NCBI GenBank assembly: GCA_033557465.1
Contig: JAWIIG010000039.1
Span: 2,666,001-2,730,000 of the forward strand
Direction: 5' to 3'
Source: Ichthyophis bannanicus
Lineage: Eukaryota > Chordata > Amphibia > Gymnophiona > Ichthyophiidae
Length of the DNA stretch: 64,000 nt
In this document: positions 10,131 to 20,486 of the stretch, one piece after another
Position numbering within the stretch: the stretch's first letter is position 1
Layout of the letters: every line of letters starts with the position of its first letter
Translations under genes and position numbers: made by a program
Notes under the pieces: model-generated
The model's input: the letters and a program-made list of their open reading frames with translations, nothing else
The model's database searches: none
What the model was told of the DNA's origin: nothing

Positions 10131-10797
10131 GCTGCCCTCGATATCGCTGCTGCATTTGATTCTGTTAACCATGAGCAAATCCTCTCTCGTCTTCAGGAAA
10201 AGGGAATTCATGGCTTTGCCTGGGAATGGTGCAAATCCTATCTAGCTGACCGCTGGCAACATGTACGGATAGGACCATCAACATCTGAACCATTCCATCA
10301 ACAACAGGGAGTACCCCAAGGATCCTCCCTATCTGCTTTACTTGTCAACATATAAATACAACCTATTTGTGATATAATCTGCTCCTTTAATATATCCAGT
10401 TTGATTTCTGCAGACGATGTCTTGATATTCACACCAATCAAAATCATGCACCCTGACCTCTCCCCACTAATAGAGTGTTTCAATGCAATCACTGATTGGC
10501 TCTTATCACAGAATCTACACATAAACTTTAAGAAAACTGAGGTACTATTCATAACCAAGAACAAGAACTTCTCTCCCCCCACTTCACTGAAGGTGCGAGA
10601 TTTCAATGGGGTCGTGGCTCCGATAACAATCGCGAATCGCTACCGCGGCTTTGTAAACAAGCCCCTAAGACACCTAAGACTGCTACTAACCCCAGATGAC
10701 TTCAGAACAATATTCCAGATGCTTGTAATGCCTCATTTTGATTATGCCAACATCATCCTACACAGCCTCCCTAACAGCACCCTCAATCCACTACAGA
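10131..10797 (+). pseudogene. L2-like LINE reverse transcriptase fragment
   Basis: It begins LDIAAAFDSVNHEQIL (first catalytic Asp region) and continues with GVPQGSSLSALLVNI, then SADDVLIFTPI (Asp pair) and NLHINFKKTEVLFITK, the pattern of L2-clade LINEs. A stop separates the first two blocks, and a frameshift follows near 10640. The C-terminal MPHFDYANIILHSLP block precedes a reversed L2-type tail. Confidence 0.8.
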
Positions 10798-11051
10798 TTT
10801 ATTTTTTTATTTATTTAATAAAACACTTATATACCGCACTTTCCCATGGATCAGGTGCAGTTTACAATAAACAAAGTAAAGAAGCAGAAGTGAATATAAA
10901 GTCTGTTCTTCTTACATAAAACATAAAATGTTCTTCTTAAATAAATTATCATCGTACTATGTACAGTAGGCCTATGCCTTAATACATTAAACCGGAGCTA
11001 TAACAATGGACAACTACTATATACATAATAACCTTTTACAGAGTGCATTGC
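10798..11051 (-). repeat. L2-type 3' tail
   Basis: Reversed tail: ATTTATTTAATAAAACACTT, ATATACCGCACTTTCC, GTGCAGTTTACAATAAAC. The less conserved continuation runs to the LTR target site. The flanking sequence resumes after the LTR at 12545. Confidence 0.65.
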
Positions 11052-11055
11052 AACT

Positions 11056-11910
11056 TGTGATAAGCTTCCTTATCAAAGCCCAGAGAATAGTGACAAAGGA
11101 AAAGAATTTACCCTAATCAAGGGACCTGTTTTGTCAGGTCACAGGAATAAAACTGCATGTTTTCCTAAAAGACAGGTTATTCCAGGCTGCAATGGCCTGC
11201 AGAGAGCCCCTAGTGGAGATGAGGTGAAGGAGTATAAGCCCAGATTGAGAAACCCTTGCGTCACTCCTAATTCCTCAGCTGCCAGGAGGGAGTTTGACCA
11301 CCAACACCTGAGGAGTGAAAGGGAGGGGTTAGAAACTGGGAACTTTAAAACTATTACAGAATATTCAGAAAAGGAGAAGAGGAAGGAGAAAAGGAGGGAG
11401 AAAGAGAAGGAGAGAGGAGCTCAGAGAGATTCGTGTTCTTGGAGAGATTCCTGTGAGAAACCAGCTTCAAGGAATTGGAGAAATCCAGAGGTTTGGAGGA
11501 CTTCAGCTAGGAACCCTAAAGCAGCAGCCGATAAGAGGACCAAAGCAGCTGAAGGGAGAAGGAACTCGAATACCTTTTGGAAGAGGTATGGAGCAGATGC
11601 CCCGAGGTCCAGGAATACAGACTGGAGGACAGGTCATAAAAGCTCAAATGCATACTGGCCAGAGTATCTAAGAGGACAGCCTAATGCCAGCTTTAACTCA
11701 GGTATGAACTTTGGATGTTTGTCTAACCTAGAGCAAGGCAAAGTGCTTAGAAACAGTTCCTGTCCTAATGGAGGTCAGTTAGTAAAGCCCTCTGATCCAG
11801 ACCCCGATATAGAACCTATGCAAATAGAAGAACAAGATATAATTACAGAGGAAGACGATACTTTCATGGACTGTTCTTTAGGCAAAGTTGCTAGCACAGA
11901 GAAATCCTGA
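11056..11910 (+). CDS. U3 reading frame of unknown function, copy 1
   Basis: About 284 codons are open from the first base of the LTR to a TGA at 11908-11910. There is no ATG near the start; the first common near-cognate start is a TTG at 11131. The predicted protein is highly charged, with a Lys/Arg/Glu block (KEKRKEKRREKEKERG) and a conserved segment with DWRTGHK and YWPEYLRG. It ends in an acidic tail (EEQDIITEEDDTFMDCSLGK). The frame at 28484-29455 aligns across its length, including DWKAGHK, YWPGYIERN and the MDCSL ending. Two diverged copies both staying open suggests past coding constraint. A frame entering from outside the LTR would fit a gene starting in the lost internal region. I recognise no family. 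Confidence 0.5.
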   Translation, partial: CDKLPYQSPENSDKGKEFTLIKGPVLSGHRNKTACFPKRQVIPGCNGLQRAPSGDEVKEYKPRLRNPCVTPNSSAARREFDHQHLRSEREGLETGNFKTITEYSEKEKRKEKRREKEKERGAQRDSCSWRDSCEKPASRNWRNPEVWRTSARNPKAAADKRTKAAEGRRNSNTFWKRYGADAPRSRNTDWRTGHKSSNAYWPEYLRGQPNASFNSGMNFGCLSNLEQGKVLRNSSCPNGGQLVKPSDPDPDIEPMQIEEQDIITEEDDTFMDCSLGKVASTEKS

Positions 11911-12094
11911 AAGTGGGATCAAACATAAAAAGGAAACGTTCTAGTAACTGACACACCAGAAAGTTTGTGTGGAAAGAAAGAAGGTTTTGGGGGAAGTAAA
12001 ATACTTGTGCAGAGAAGGAGAAAAGCTGTTGATTGAAGCTTGTTAACCAGCTGATAACAAAGCAGAGCACAGCTCAGGCTGTGCACACATTGGA

Positions 12095-12350
12095 TATAAA
12101 ACGTTCTTTGAATGTGAAAAGAAAAGCTGTTTTGTGAAGAAGCTTTCATTTTTGATTTGCTCTACACCAGCACTGCTGAACAGGTTTGTAAGTAGTGCTG
12201 AGAGAAAGACTTTCCGTTGTTTAATGGACTTTACAAGCTACTTGCATAAGCTTTCAGTTGTATTGTTATTTTGAATATAAATCCTGGAGAAGACATCCTA
12301 AGGTGTCACCAAGTGAATCTGTGTGCATTTTGATTTACCTCATAAATAAA
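12095..12350 (+). promoter_or_regulatory. LTR TATA box and polyadenylation signal, copy 1
   Basis: TATAAA lies at 12095-12100 and AATAAA at 12345-12350 in CATAAATAAATTC. The following TTAACACTTCTG is matched by TTAACACTTGTG in copy 2, as expected for an R/U5 region. Confidence 0.6.
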
Positions 12351-12544
12351 TTCTGTCATTGCCTTAACACTTCTGTCGAGCCAACTACCATAGTCTTCAT
12401 TTACCTCAAAGGCAAGCCCGCATGACTGGACTACCATTACCATGATCCTTTGCAAGATAGTCAGTCTGGAACATTGCCAAAATGGTGAATCCTATATAAC
12501 AAGCACGCCACTCCATACATATGTAAGGGGCTATGGGCGTGACA

Positions 12545-13629
12545 AACTATGTACATAAAATGTGTTACATTGTGTGGGCTGAATACATTTCAGTGCAGTT
12601 GGCAGTCAAGACATCAAGTGTGAAGATTCTGTAGCCGTTATTAGAGAAATGAGTTAGTTTTACTTGTATGTTGTTACTTGGATTAAGATGTAATAATTAT
12701 TTTCTATTATCCATTGTCATTAAGGGATATTGTGTTTGCCAGTGTGCCATAAATAAATGAGTTTTTAATTTCTTACGGAATTCCTTGATATCAGTTAGAG
12801 TTCTGATTTCTTCAGGTAGTCAATTCCATGGTGTGGGGGCTGAGTGTGAGAATGCTTTGTTGTTAGTTGGCTTTCTGGCCTTTATAAAGTCTTTCGGAAT
12901 CGTTATCTTGTTTGTATTACCTCTCCTATGAGTAATTTTAGATGATTCCATATTAATGAGATTACCTAGTGTCAGTGGAACCATATTGTTTAATGCTTTA
13001 AATGTGGTTATGAGGATTTTTTAGTTTATCCTACAATCCTACAACTGTCGGATGTTTTCTGTTCAATGTAAACCGCGCTGATGTCTAATAGTGCGGTATA
13101 TAAGAATTGTTAATAAATAAATAAATAAAAAATAGATTGGTAGCCAATGCAGGTTGGCTAGTATGGGTGGTGTGTTCAAATGTATGTACCTTTGTGATGG
13201 TTCTGGCAGCTACGTTTTGGGCTAGCTGCAGTTTTTTAAGATTCTGTTTTGTTATTCCTAGGAGAACTGTGTTGGCAAAGTCAAAGTGGGGTGTAATAAT
13301 AGCTTGTATTATACTCAAAGTCGTTTAAATGTACTAGTGGGCGTAGTTGTTTCAGTATTTTAAGCTTGTAGTGGATATTTCTGTTGTGTTTTTAATGTGG
13401 GAATCCATATTGAGATTCTTATCTAGAATCATGCCTAGGTATTTCACCGCATTTTTTGTTTTGATCTCATGATTCTGTAGTGTGATGGATGTTGGTGGAA
13501 TGTATGATTGATTTTTTGTTACAAATAAGATGTCTGTTTTCGAGTAGTTGATGTGCAGATTATGTTCTTTTAGCCATATTGTGAGTTCATTAAAGCATTC
13601 AGTTATTAATTGCATTGGTGGGTTAGGGA
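12545..13629 (-). pseudogene. L2-like LINE, C-terminal region, decayed
   Basis: Reading the minus strand, 13352-13666 encodes ITECFNELTIWLKEHNLHIN, YSKTDILFVTKNQS and AVKYLGMILDKNLN. The frame at 13085-13318 holds ITPHFDFANTVLLGITKQN, and near 12700-12840 the C-terminus (LPEEIRTLTDIKEFRKKL) is legible. An L2-type tail in plus orientation (CAATGTAAACCGCGCTGATG, GCGGTATATAAGAATTG, AATAAATA) is inserted at about 13035-13132. Multiple stops make it a relic. The first ~90 bp continue the sequence that preceded the LTR. Confidence 0.7.
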
Positions 13630-13742
13630 TGGCGATGAATGAAGCAGCCCGCATTCTCAGCGGCATATCCAGAAGAGATCACATCACGCCCATACTTATG
13701 GAACTACACTGGCTACCGTTACAATGCAGGATCACCTACAAG
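13630..13742 (+). mobile_element. L2-like LINE fragment
   Basis: A short stretch encodes RDHITPILMELHWLPLQCRI followed by TYKA, the conserved C-terminal block of L2-like ORF2 proteins. It abuts CR1-B sequence. Confidence 0.6.
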
Positions 13743-14750
13743 GCAATGAGTGTCACATGTATGATTTTCTCCCAGCTGGTGAGAGCTCTTACGTGTGCAC
13801 TAGGTGCAAGAAGCTCTTTGCTCTCGGGGAACGAGTCCTTTCTCTAGAGGCTAGAGTAGCAGACTTGGAAAACATAAGAAAGACAGAAAGGTACATAGAC
13901 GAGACCTACAGGGATATAGTCCTGAAGTCCCACCTCCAGTCTGCTGTAGAATCTCTATGGATTAAAATTCCATGTAAAAAGGGGTGTACTATCGACCGCC
14001 TGGCAGTAGGGATGGCAGTAGGGGTGTACTATCGACCGCCTGGCCAGAATGAACAAATGGATGAAATGCTCAAAGAAATCAAGGAAGCTAACAAAAGTTA
14101 CAGCGCAGTAATAATAATGGGTGATTTCAATTACCCTGGTATCGACTGGGTCAGTGTCACGGCAGGACATGCTAGGGAGACAAAGTTCCTAGATGACATA
14201 AATGACTGCTTCTTGGAGCAGCTGGTTCATGAACCGACAAGAGGGGAAGCCATATTAGACCTAGTCATTAATAGAACACTACATCTAGTGCAAGAGATAA
14301 GGGTGTTGGGGCCACTTGACAACAGTGATCATAGCATAATCTTTGATTTAATTACTGGAGGGATAGTAAGGAAATCCACAGTACTATCTTTTAACTTTCG
14401 AAAGAGAGACTATGATAAAATGAGGAAAATAGTTAAGAAAAAACTAAAAGGAGCAGTTGCAAAGATTAAAGACTTACATCAAGTTTGGGTGTTGTTGAAA
14501 AATACTATCTTGGAAGTCCAGACCAGCTATATTCCACACTTTAAGAAACGTGGAAGGAAGTCCAAAATACTGCCAGCATGGTCTAAAGGGGAGGTCAGAG
14601 GCTGTTGTTGCCAAAAAGCATCTTTCAGGAAATGGAAAAAAAGAGCCAAACGACAAAACCTGGAAACAGTACAAGCACTGGCAAGTCAAATGCAAGGCAT
14701 TGATAAAGAAGGCAAAGGGAGAATTTGAGAAGAACCTTGCTGCAGAAGCA
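13743..14750 (+). pseudogene. CR1-B ORF1/ORF2 deletion fusion
   Basis: A long open frame begins with ORF1 sequence (YDFLPAGESSYVCTRCKKLF, a CxxC finger, then a coiled coil with SLEARVADLEN). After SHLQS it continues in ORF2 (WIKIPCKKG, then VYYRPPGQNEQMDEMLKEI). The endonuclease core follows: IIMGDFNYPGIDW, then GEAILDLVINRTLHLVQEIR and DNSDHSIIFDL. The fusion is a deletion product, and a frameshift follows near 14590. It lacks the esterase and the N-terminus of the endonuclease, so I do not think it is a functional fusion. Confidence 0.8.
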
Positions 14751-14751
14751 G

Positions 14752-15299
14752 AAACGCCTCCCCACGCGACCACATCACCCCTCTGCTACAGCATCTCCAC
14801 TGGTTACCACTGCAGTTCCAGATTCCCTTCAAAATACTCACTCTAGTACACCGTGCTATTTACCTCCATAGGCCCCAATACCTCTCAGATTTGCTCACTT
14901 TCCACGTCCCTACTCGCAGCCTTCGGTCTATTCATGTCAACCGCCTCCACCTTTCAGCCCCCTCCCGTGCACACCTCCAATCCACCCGCAAATCAGCTTT
15001 TTTCTATCTCGGTCCCTCCCTCTGGAATTCACTACCCACGGCCCTCCGCCTAGAAGAATCCTACCCTAAATTCCGTTCTCTCCTCAAAACCCATTTTTTC
15101 TCCTCCGCCTTTCATGACCCTCTATGACATCCCTAATCCTTACTCTCCTTTCCATCTTTATACCCTCCCTCCATCTCTCCTTTCCTCGGATTTGTTATAA
15201 TTTCTTTTCTTTTTCCTACTAATGTTTTATTCCTATTGTAAACCGCCCCGATGTAATGGGGGGCGGTATATCAAATGTTCTGTAAACAATAAACAATAA
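14752..15299 (+). mobile_element. L2-like LINE 3' end, inserted in CR1-B ORF2
   Basis: It encodes HVPTRSLRSIHVNRLHLSAP, YLGPSLWNSLPTALRLEES and FRSLLKTHFFSSAF. The L2-type 3' terminus follows (CTATTGTAAACCGCCCCGAT, GGGCGGTATATCAAATG, AACAATAAA). The CR1-B frame is interrupted inside the stretch equivalent to AEAKTRNKDLFKYIRSKKPV in the copy at 26702-27019 and resumes with GACTTTTTCAAGTAC. This is a clean example of a 5'-truncated L2-like insertion. Confidence 0.85.
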
Positions 15300-16949
15300 A
15301 GACTTTTTCAAGTACATTAGTAGCAAAAAACCTGTGAGAGATTCAGTTGGGCCATTAGATGATAGAGGGGTTATAGGGGCATAAGAGGTGAAAAGGCGAT
15401 AGCGAAGAGACTGAATGAATTCTTTGCTTCGGTCTTTACTGAGGAAGATGTATTACAACTATTAGATAAACTGAAGAGTAGCAAATCACCTGGGCCAGAT
15501 GGTATACATCCAAGGGTGTTGAAAGAACTGAAATATTAGATTGCAGACCTGCTATTAGTAATCTGTGAACTATCATTAAAATCATCTCTAATACCTGAAC
15601 ATTGGAGGATCGCCAATGTAACACCAATTTTTAAAAAGGGTTCCAGGGGTGATCCGGGAAACTACAGACCGGTGAGCCTCACGTCAGTACCGGGAAAAAT
15701 GGTAGAAACCATCATAAAGAATAAAATTACTCAGCATGTACATAGTCATGGCCTAATGGGAGACAGCCAACATGGCTTTAGACAAGGAAGATCTTGTCTT
15801 ACTAATCTGTTATGTTTTTTTGAAAGTGTGAATAAACAGGTGGACAAAGGTGAGTCGGTTGATATAGTGTATCTGGACTTTCAGAAAACCTTCCACAAGG
15901 TCCCTCATCAGAGACTTTTGGCAAAACTAAAGCGTCATGGGATAGGAGGCAGTGTACTACTGTGGATCAGGAACTGGTTAAAAGATAGAAAGCAGAGGGT
16001 TGGGCTAAATGGCCAATTTTCCCAATGGAGAAAGGTGAATAGTGGTGTACCCCAGGGATCTGTGCTGGGTCCGCTGCTTTTTGACATATTCATAAATGAC
16101 CTGGAAAGTGGAATAACGAGTGAGGTTATCAAATTTGCAGATGACACAAAACTATTTAAAGTTGTTAAAACCCAAGAGGATTGTGGAAAATTGCAAGAGG
16201 ATCTTGATAAATTGGAAGACTGAGCATCAAAATGGCAGATGAAATTTAATGTGAACAAATGCAAAGTTATGCACCTAGGGAAGAACAACCCAAACTATGG
16301 TAACACAATGCAAGGTTCCACATTAGGAACCACCACCCAGGAAAAAGATTTAGGCGTCATTGTGGATAACATGTTAAAACCCTCGGCCCAGTGTGCAGAG
16401 GCAGCCAAGACAGCAAATAGAATGCTAGGTATCAAAGGGAAAGGAATGGAAAATAAAACAAAAGATATTATAATGCCTCTATATCGTTCTAAGGTGAGAC
16501 CGCTCCTTGAATATTGTGTGCAATTCTGGTCGCCATATCTTAAAAATGATATAGCGTTATTAGAAAAGGTACAGAGAGGAGCCACCAAAATGGTAAAGGG
16601 GATGGAAGGATACTCCTATGAAGAAAGGCTAAAAAGGTTAGGGCTCTTTAACCTGGAAAAGAGACGGCTGAGGGGAGATATGATAGAAGTCTATAAATTA
16701 ATGAATGGAGTGGAACGGGTAAACGTAGATTGATTGTTTACCTTATCAGAATATAGAAAGACTAGGGGACATGCAATGAAGCTACAGGGTAAACTATTTA
16801 AGACTAATAAAAGAAAATATTTTTTCACTCAACGTGTACTCAAACTCTGGAATTTGTTACCGGAGAATGTAGTAAAGGCTGTTAGTGTAGCTGGGTTTAA
16901 AAAAGGTTTGGACAAGTTCCTGGAGGAAAGGTCCATAAACCATTATTAA
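15300..16949 (+). pseudogene. CR1-B ORF2 reverse transcriptase
   Basis: RT blocks in order: SLTSVPGKMVETIIKNKI, GFRQGRSCLTNL, VYLDFQKTFHKVPHQR (here KTF where most copies read KAF), [55 protein letters not shown]. The C-terminus ends [16 protein letters not shown]. Two nonsense changes break it: TGG to TGA at about 16221 (EDWASK in other copies), and CGA to TGA at about 16731 (NVDRLF). The endonuclease-RT linker (15300-15671) has further stops. Confidence 0.88.
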
Positions 16950-17121
16950 GAAGTGACCGAAGATATCAATGCTTGACCCAGTACAAGCATTGTGGAACTT
17001 GTCTCTCTTGGGGAAACTGCTAGTACATATGACCTAGATTGGCCACTGTTGGAAACAGAATACTGGGCTTGATGGACCTTGGTCTGACCCAGTATGGCAT
17101 ATCTTATGTTCTTATGTTCTT

Positions 17122-18089
17122 AGCTGCTTCTTTAGGAGCCTTAGGATATTGTAAAATATCCAATTTTTTGGCTCTAGGCTCTGCCTCAGGGGCCACTGAG
17201 ATGGAGAGGCCCCTGGCCACTTCCCTAATGAAGTCTTGAAAAGACAAGTCTTCTGGAGGAGACATTTTTCTTTTTGGAGAAGAGGGCTACTGAGGAAGGA
17301 GTACCGATGCTTCGACAGAAGCCTTTGATTCATCAGAGTCTTCGGAGGAATTGAAGTGTCTGGATGCTCCTGCAGAGCCCGATACACGTACCGAGTGGTA
17401 TCGACATCGGGAGTGATCGGTACCAATTCGGTACCGATGGGCATCACAGAACAGGGTACTGCTGCAGTCGACACCGAAGCCGATGTCGATGTCGATGCAA
17501 TCGGTACCGGCACCGGTACCGACAACGGAGTTTGTTGCGGTACCGGAGGCATCACAGCTTGTATGAATGCCGTAATGGCACGCTGCATGGTCAGAATATT
17601 CTGATCCATCGACGCCACCAATGTCTGGATGTCGATACCAGTGGAAACCACCGGTACCCCAGAACATGGGAACAGGTGATCGGTCGAGACCGAGCCATCG
17701 ATGTCAACCTGTGACCCCATAGATAAAGCTTTGGAAGCTGGAGCCTCCCGCCGGGGTAATTTTGCAAGCCCGGAGGCATCTCGATACTTAGAGGGAGATC
17801 TACCCTTTGAGGACCGGCTGGACTTATGTTTGGTTACCTGAGATCCATGGGAGGAAGAAGCAGCCCTGGAAGACGTCGATGCCACTGAAGCTGCATCAGA
17901 GGGAAACAGGGTACTGAGCTTGGCCGCTCTATTCTGTCGACCTCTTTTAGACATCATGGAACAGGACTCACAATCCGTGATGGAGTGGTCAGGACCCAAA
18001 CATTTTAGACACCAGTCATGGGTGTCGGTGACATAGATAGTGCCGCTGCACTTCGTGCACTTTTTAAACCCGGAAGCGGGCTTTTCCAT
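17122..18089 (-). pseudogene. DIRS-a gag, N-terminal half
   Basis: The frame opens MEKPASGFKKCTKCSGTIYV and carries the zinc-binding array CTKC...WCLKCLGPDHSITDC. A Ser-rich segment (SDAASVASTSSRAASSSHGS) and a linker encoded by GGTACCG-rich DNA follow. The acidic/Ser block at LQEHPD comes next, then the region before PSPKRRM-like motifs. The CR1-B insertion cuts it after EPKNWIFYNILR. The UTR upstream of 18089 is open in frame but contains no other ATG-supported extension. Confidence 0.85.
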
Positions 18090-18279
18090 GAGGAAAATTT
18101 TCCCTAGGCCTAAGGCCCAAAGAAGAATAAATGCACAGAAGTGGGAAACGGTAGGTTTTTTTTTTTTTGAATAAGAAAGAAAGAAAGATCGGCGGTACCG
18201 GTCCGACGTCGGAGAAGGCAGACGCGCGACCAAAGAAATAAAAGAAAATAAAGAACTTCTTCAGCGGTGATAGGAACAC

Positions 18280-18505
18280 GACCTGCTGGCTCCGCGGAAA
18301 AGAAGAACTGGAGAGAGGCAGTTGGGAAGAACTGGAGAGAGGCGGTTGGGAGAGGCGGTTGGGAAAGGCGGGAAGGCAGCCCGCAGGCGCTGTGGGATGC
18401 TCCCAAAAGCTTTCTTTCTGGACGCTGGGGAGCGTTCCCTCGCAGGCTCCATCAGTACCGACGATACCCATATGTGAAGACTCATTCCTGCTTGTTCCTG
18501 GAGAT
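18280..18505 (-). repeat. DIRS-a 5' inverted terminal repeat and leader
   Basis: On the minus strand it reads ATCTCCAGGAACAAGCAGGA and then the GTCGGTACTGAT, GCGCGGGAACGCTCCCCAGC-type and CAAAAGCTTT-bearing leader. It is inverted relative to 8192-8450. Confidence 0.85.
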
Positions 18506-18544
18506 GAGATTTTTCTCTTGTTTTGCAAATTCTGTTACTTCCTT

Positions 18545-19440
18545 TCCCATTCATGCCTGTGGATTCTCGCTCATTCCTTCTAATTGTCGGAATACTTGTC
18601 CAAGTTTGACGATGGAGACAGATTCTGGACGTTTACTTTCATATTTCAACACTTTTTGTGTATTTAGATCCAATGATGCTGTCAGATAGGCTTGGAGGCC
18701 TATGATAGTAGCTCTGTAGTCAACCTCTATAAGTCCTAGCCCTCCTTCAGTTCTAGGGATGTACAATCTTGGCATACACTGATTCTTGTAAATTATTTTG
18801 TGAGCATGGAGGAATTTTCTTGTTCGCACATCCAGTTTTTCAAGCTCTTTATGAGGCCAATCCACAATCTCAAAACTGTAGGAGAGTACAGGAATTGCCA
18901 GCTGATTGATGGCTTGTATCTTATTTTGTGATGTTAAAGCACTTTAATAACATTTTTAATCTCCTGTAATATTCTTTACTGATCATCTCTCTTAGTAGCT
19001 TATGCTCGAGTGTCATTCCTTCCTCTATTCCAAGATACTTATATACGACTTCCTGTTCAAGGTCATTGAAGTCACAGCCCTCAGCAAGGATGATGTTTTC
19101 GGTTTTGTTCAATTTTCCTCTGAAAAAAGTTGCCTTAGCACATTTGTCAGGCCAAAAGTCATCCTGATGTCGTCAGAAAGGTTTTTCACCACATGAAGCT
19201 GCTCTGCTAATTCTTGGTCACTGGAACTGTAGAGTTTCAGATCGTTTACAAATAGCATATGGGAAGTTGCTTCTGGGTTGGTACAGTCTTTAGAATTCAG
19301 GTTAAATCCATACCCCAAAGAGTTGAGAGCACTCAATGGATTAACAAAACAGAAATGGCGACAGGGAATCTGCCTGAAATATTCCTCGCTGGATTTTAAT
19401 GTTAGGAATGATGTACTGATCATCTTCATATCTCAAAGAG
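18545..19440 (-). pseudogene. Non-LTR RT relic, possibly R4/Dong-like
   Basis: The minus strand gives three frames: FVNDLKLYSSSDQELAEQLH with DDIRMTFGLTN; then KTENIILAEGCDF, EQEVVYKYLGIEEG and KEYYRRLKMLLKC; then VRTRKFLHAHKIIYKNQCMP, RLYIPRTEGGLGLIEVDYRA and TTIIGL-like sequence. The first corresponds to an RT FADD block, with the Asp pair replaced by Asn-Asp here. The RLYIPRxEGGxGL phrase recalls R4/Dong-type LINEs; that clade name is from memory and tentative. It is broken by frameshifts and lacks the N-terminal two thirds. Confidence 0.55.
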
Positions 19441-20486
19441 TGTGGGGAGGGTCATGTGATGTTGGGCTCAGAGGATGAAGCATAGCGGCTGCTCTACTGG
19501 GCCCCGCTGGCGTAGTGCTGACAATTTATAGTTAATACCTGCTGAAAGATGAGTGCCGGTGAGGGGAAGTATGGCGGCAAAAGCAGACAGCATGAAAGTG
19601 GCTTAAAGTCAAGCGGGCTCACAGAGAAACTGCGGGTAGGACCCAGCCCTGGGACAGACCGCGACCAGTGCTGGCTAAAATCCTGAACCATCGTCATTGG
19701 GACTGGATTTTGCGGCAGGTCTGGAAGGTTGGGCCTATTTTGTACCATAACAAGAAAGTGTGGCTATTTCCAGATTATAGTGCTGAACTGGATAAGAAGC
19801 ATCAGGCCTTCAGAGACATTAAGCGGCGCCTAACTAGCCATGGAGAAGCTCAGGCGCTGCTTTACCCAGAGCAGCTGCAGGTGGACTGGAAAGGAGAACG
19901 GATTTATTTTGAGGAACCTCAGGAAGGGAAGGAATTCCTGCAGCACCATTTTCCGGATGATCCCCCGCTTGCTGAAGAGAGGCCGAGGAGCAGAGAGGGG
20001 AGGAAGCGCGAACTTAATGATGATGCCCTCATGCGTAATTATGAAAGGAATCACCGCAGGGTGGTGGAAGCATTTGCGCAGAATGATGGAGAAGGCAGCA
20101 AATCAGCAGCTTCGGCCCTGAACTGACTTGAAGTGAAGTGCTTATGTCAGTATTTTTAAATCTGTAAGCCATGGTGAGGGGGAGGCAGGTATTTTTGGCT
20201 TTTGGTCTGGTATGTTGGAAAGAGGCTAGCGTAGCCGGGAGGGGCAGGGCTAAGAAAGGGGATTGCTGGTCTTCACGTGATCCTCAATGGACAGTTATTC
20301 GATCCAGGCAATAAGCTGCTGGAACCTGATTGTGTTTTTCAGGTCACCAGAGGAGGATTTGTGTAAACTGCACCCCGGGAGGTTGTCAGGACCAGTGTTG
20401 GTAAACAGAGATGGGGCAGGCTCACTGACACCTCCAGGAGGGTGCCCTCCAATGTCGGATCGAGTTGCAAGTGAGTTAGGTTATAT
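19441..20486 (+). pseudogene. L1 ORF1 with internal deletion
   Basis: An ATG at about 19550 opens a short N-terminal frame (MSAGEGKYGGKSRQHESG). After the equivalent of 40 codons a deletion or frameshift leads into the frame 19668-20124. That frame encodes the L1 ORF1 RNA-binding C-terminal domain: NHRHWDWILRQVWK, VWLFPDYSAELDKKHQAFRD, then IKRRLTSHGEAQALLYPEQL. The central coiled coil is missing. DNA upstream from about 19441 resembles an L1 5' region. An L2-like insertion separates this from ORF2. Confidence 0.8.

Larger units (their letters stand above)
11056..12544 (+). mobile_element. Solo-LTR-like unit with internal reading frame, copy 1
   Basis: It begins TGTGATAAG and ends GGGCGTGACA, flanked by AACT at 11052-11055 and 12545-12548. 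Order inside: an open frame (11056-11910), a TATA box (TATAAA, 12095-12100), a polyadenylation signal (AATAAA, 12345-12350), then about 195 bp to the end. The second copy (27895-29455) has the same first nine bases, the same TGACA end, a homologous open frame and a conserved polyadenylation region, and its own 4-bp duplication. This is the form of an LTR with a very long U3. No internal retroviral genes are present, so it looks like a solo LTR. A compact non-autonomous element that happens to end TG...CA is the alternative. Confidence 0.8.
13743..17121 (+). mobile_element. CR1-B LINE, rearranged, inserted in DIRS-a gag
   Basis: It runs from the middle of ORF1 to the TTATGTTC 3' tail. An internal deletion joins ORF1 (after VLKSHLQS) to the endonuclease part of ORF2. 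A duplicated GGGGTGTACTATCGACCGCC appears at about 13981-14040. An L2-like 3' end is inserted at 14752-15299. The right end abuts the DIRS-a gag frame at 17122. Confidence 0.88.
8192..18505 (-). mobile_element. DIRS-a: DIRS1-like retrotransposon with its centre replaced
   Basis: The 3' terminus (left) begins AGCAAGTTACTCACC and the 5' terminus (right) ends TGCTTGTTCCTGGAGAT. The two ends form inverted repeats through about 170 bp. Retained parts are the internal complementary region (8451-8548), a truncated recombinase, the RNase H and methyltransferase-like region (to about 10130) and the 5' gag half (17122-18089). The RT and the 3' gag are missing. The space between holds L2-like pieces, an LTR and CR1-B. 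The element is dead. Confidence 0.88.

Noticed and set aside
13743..14728. Novel fusion gene of a zinc-finger/coiled-coil protein and an endonuclease
   Set aside because: Both halves are CR1-B; the join is an ORF1-ORF2 deletion and frameshifts follow.
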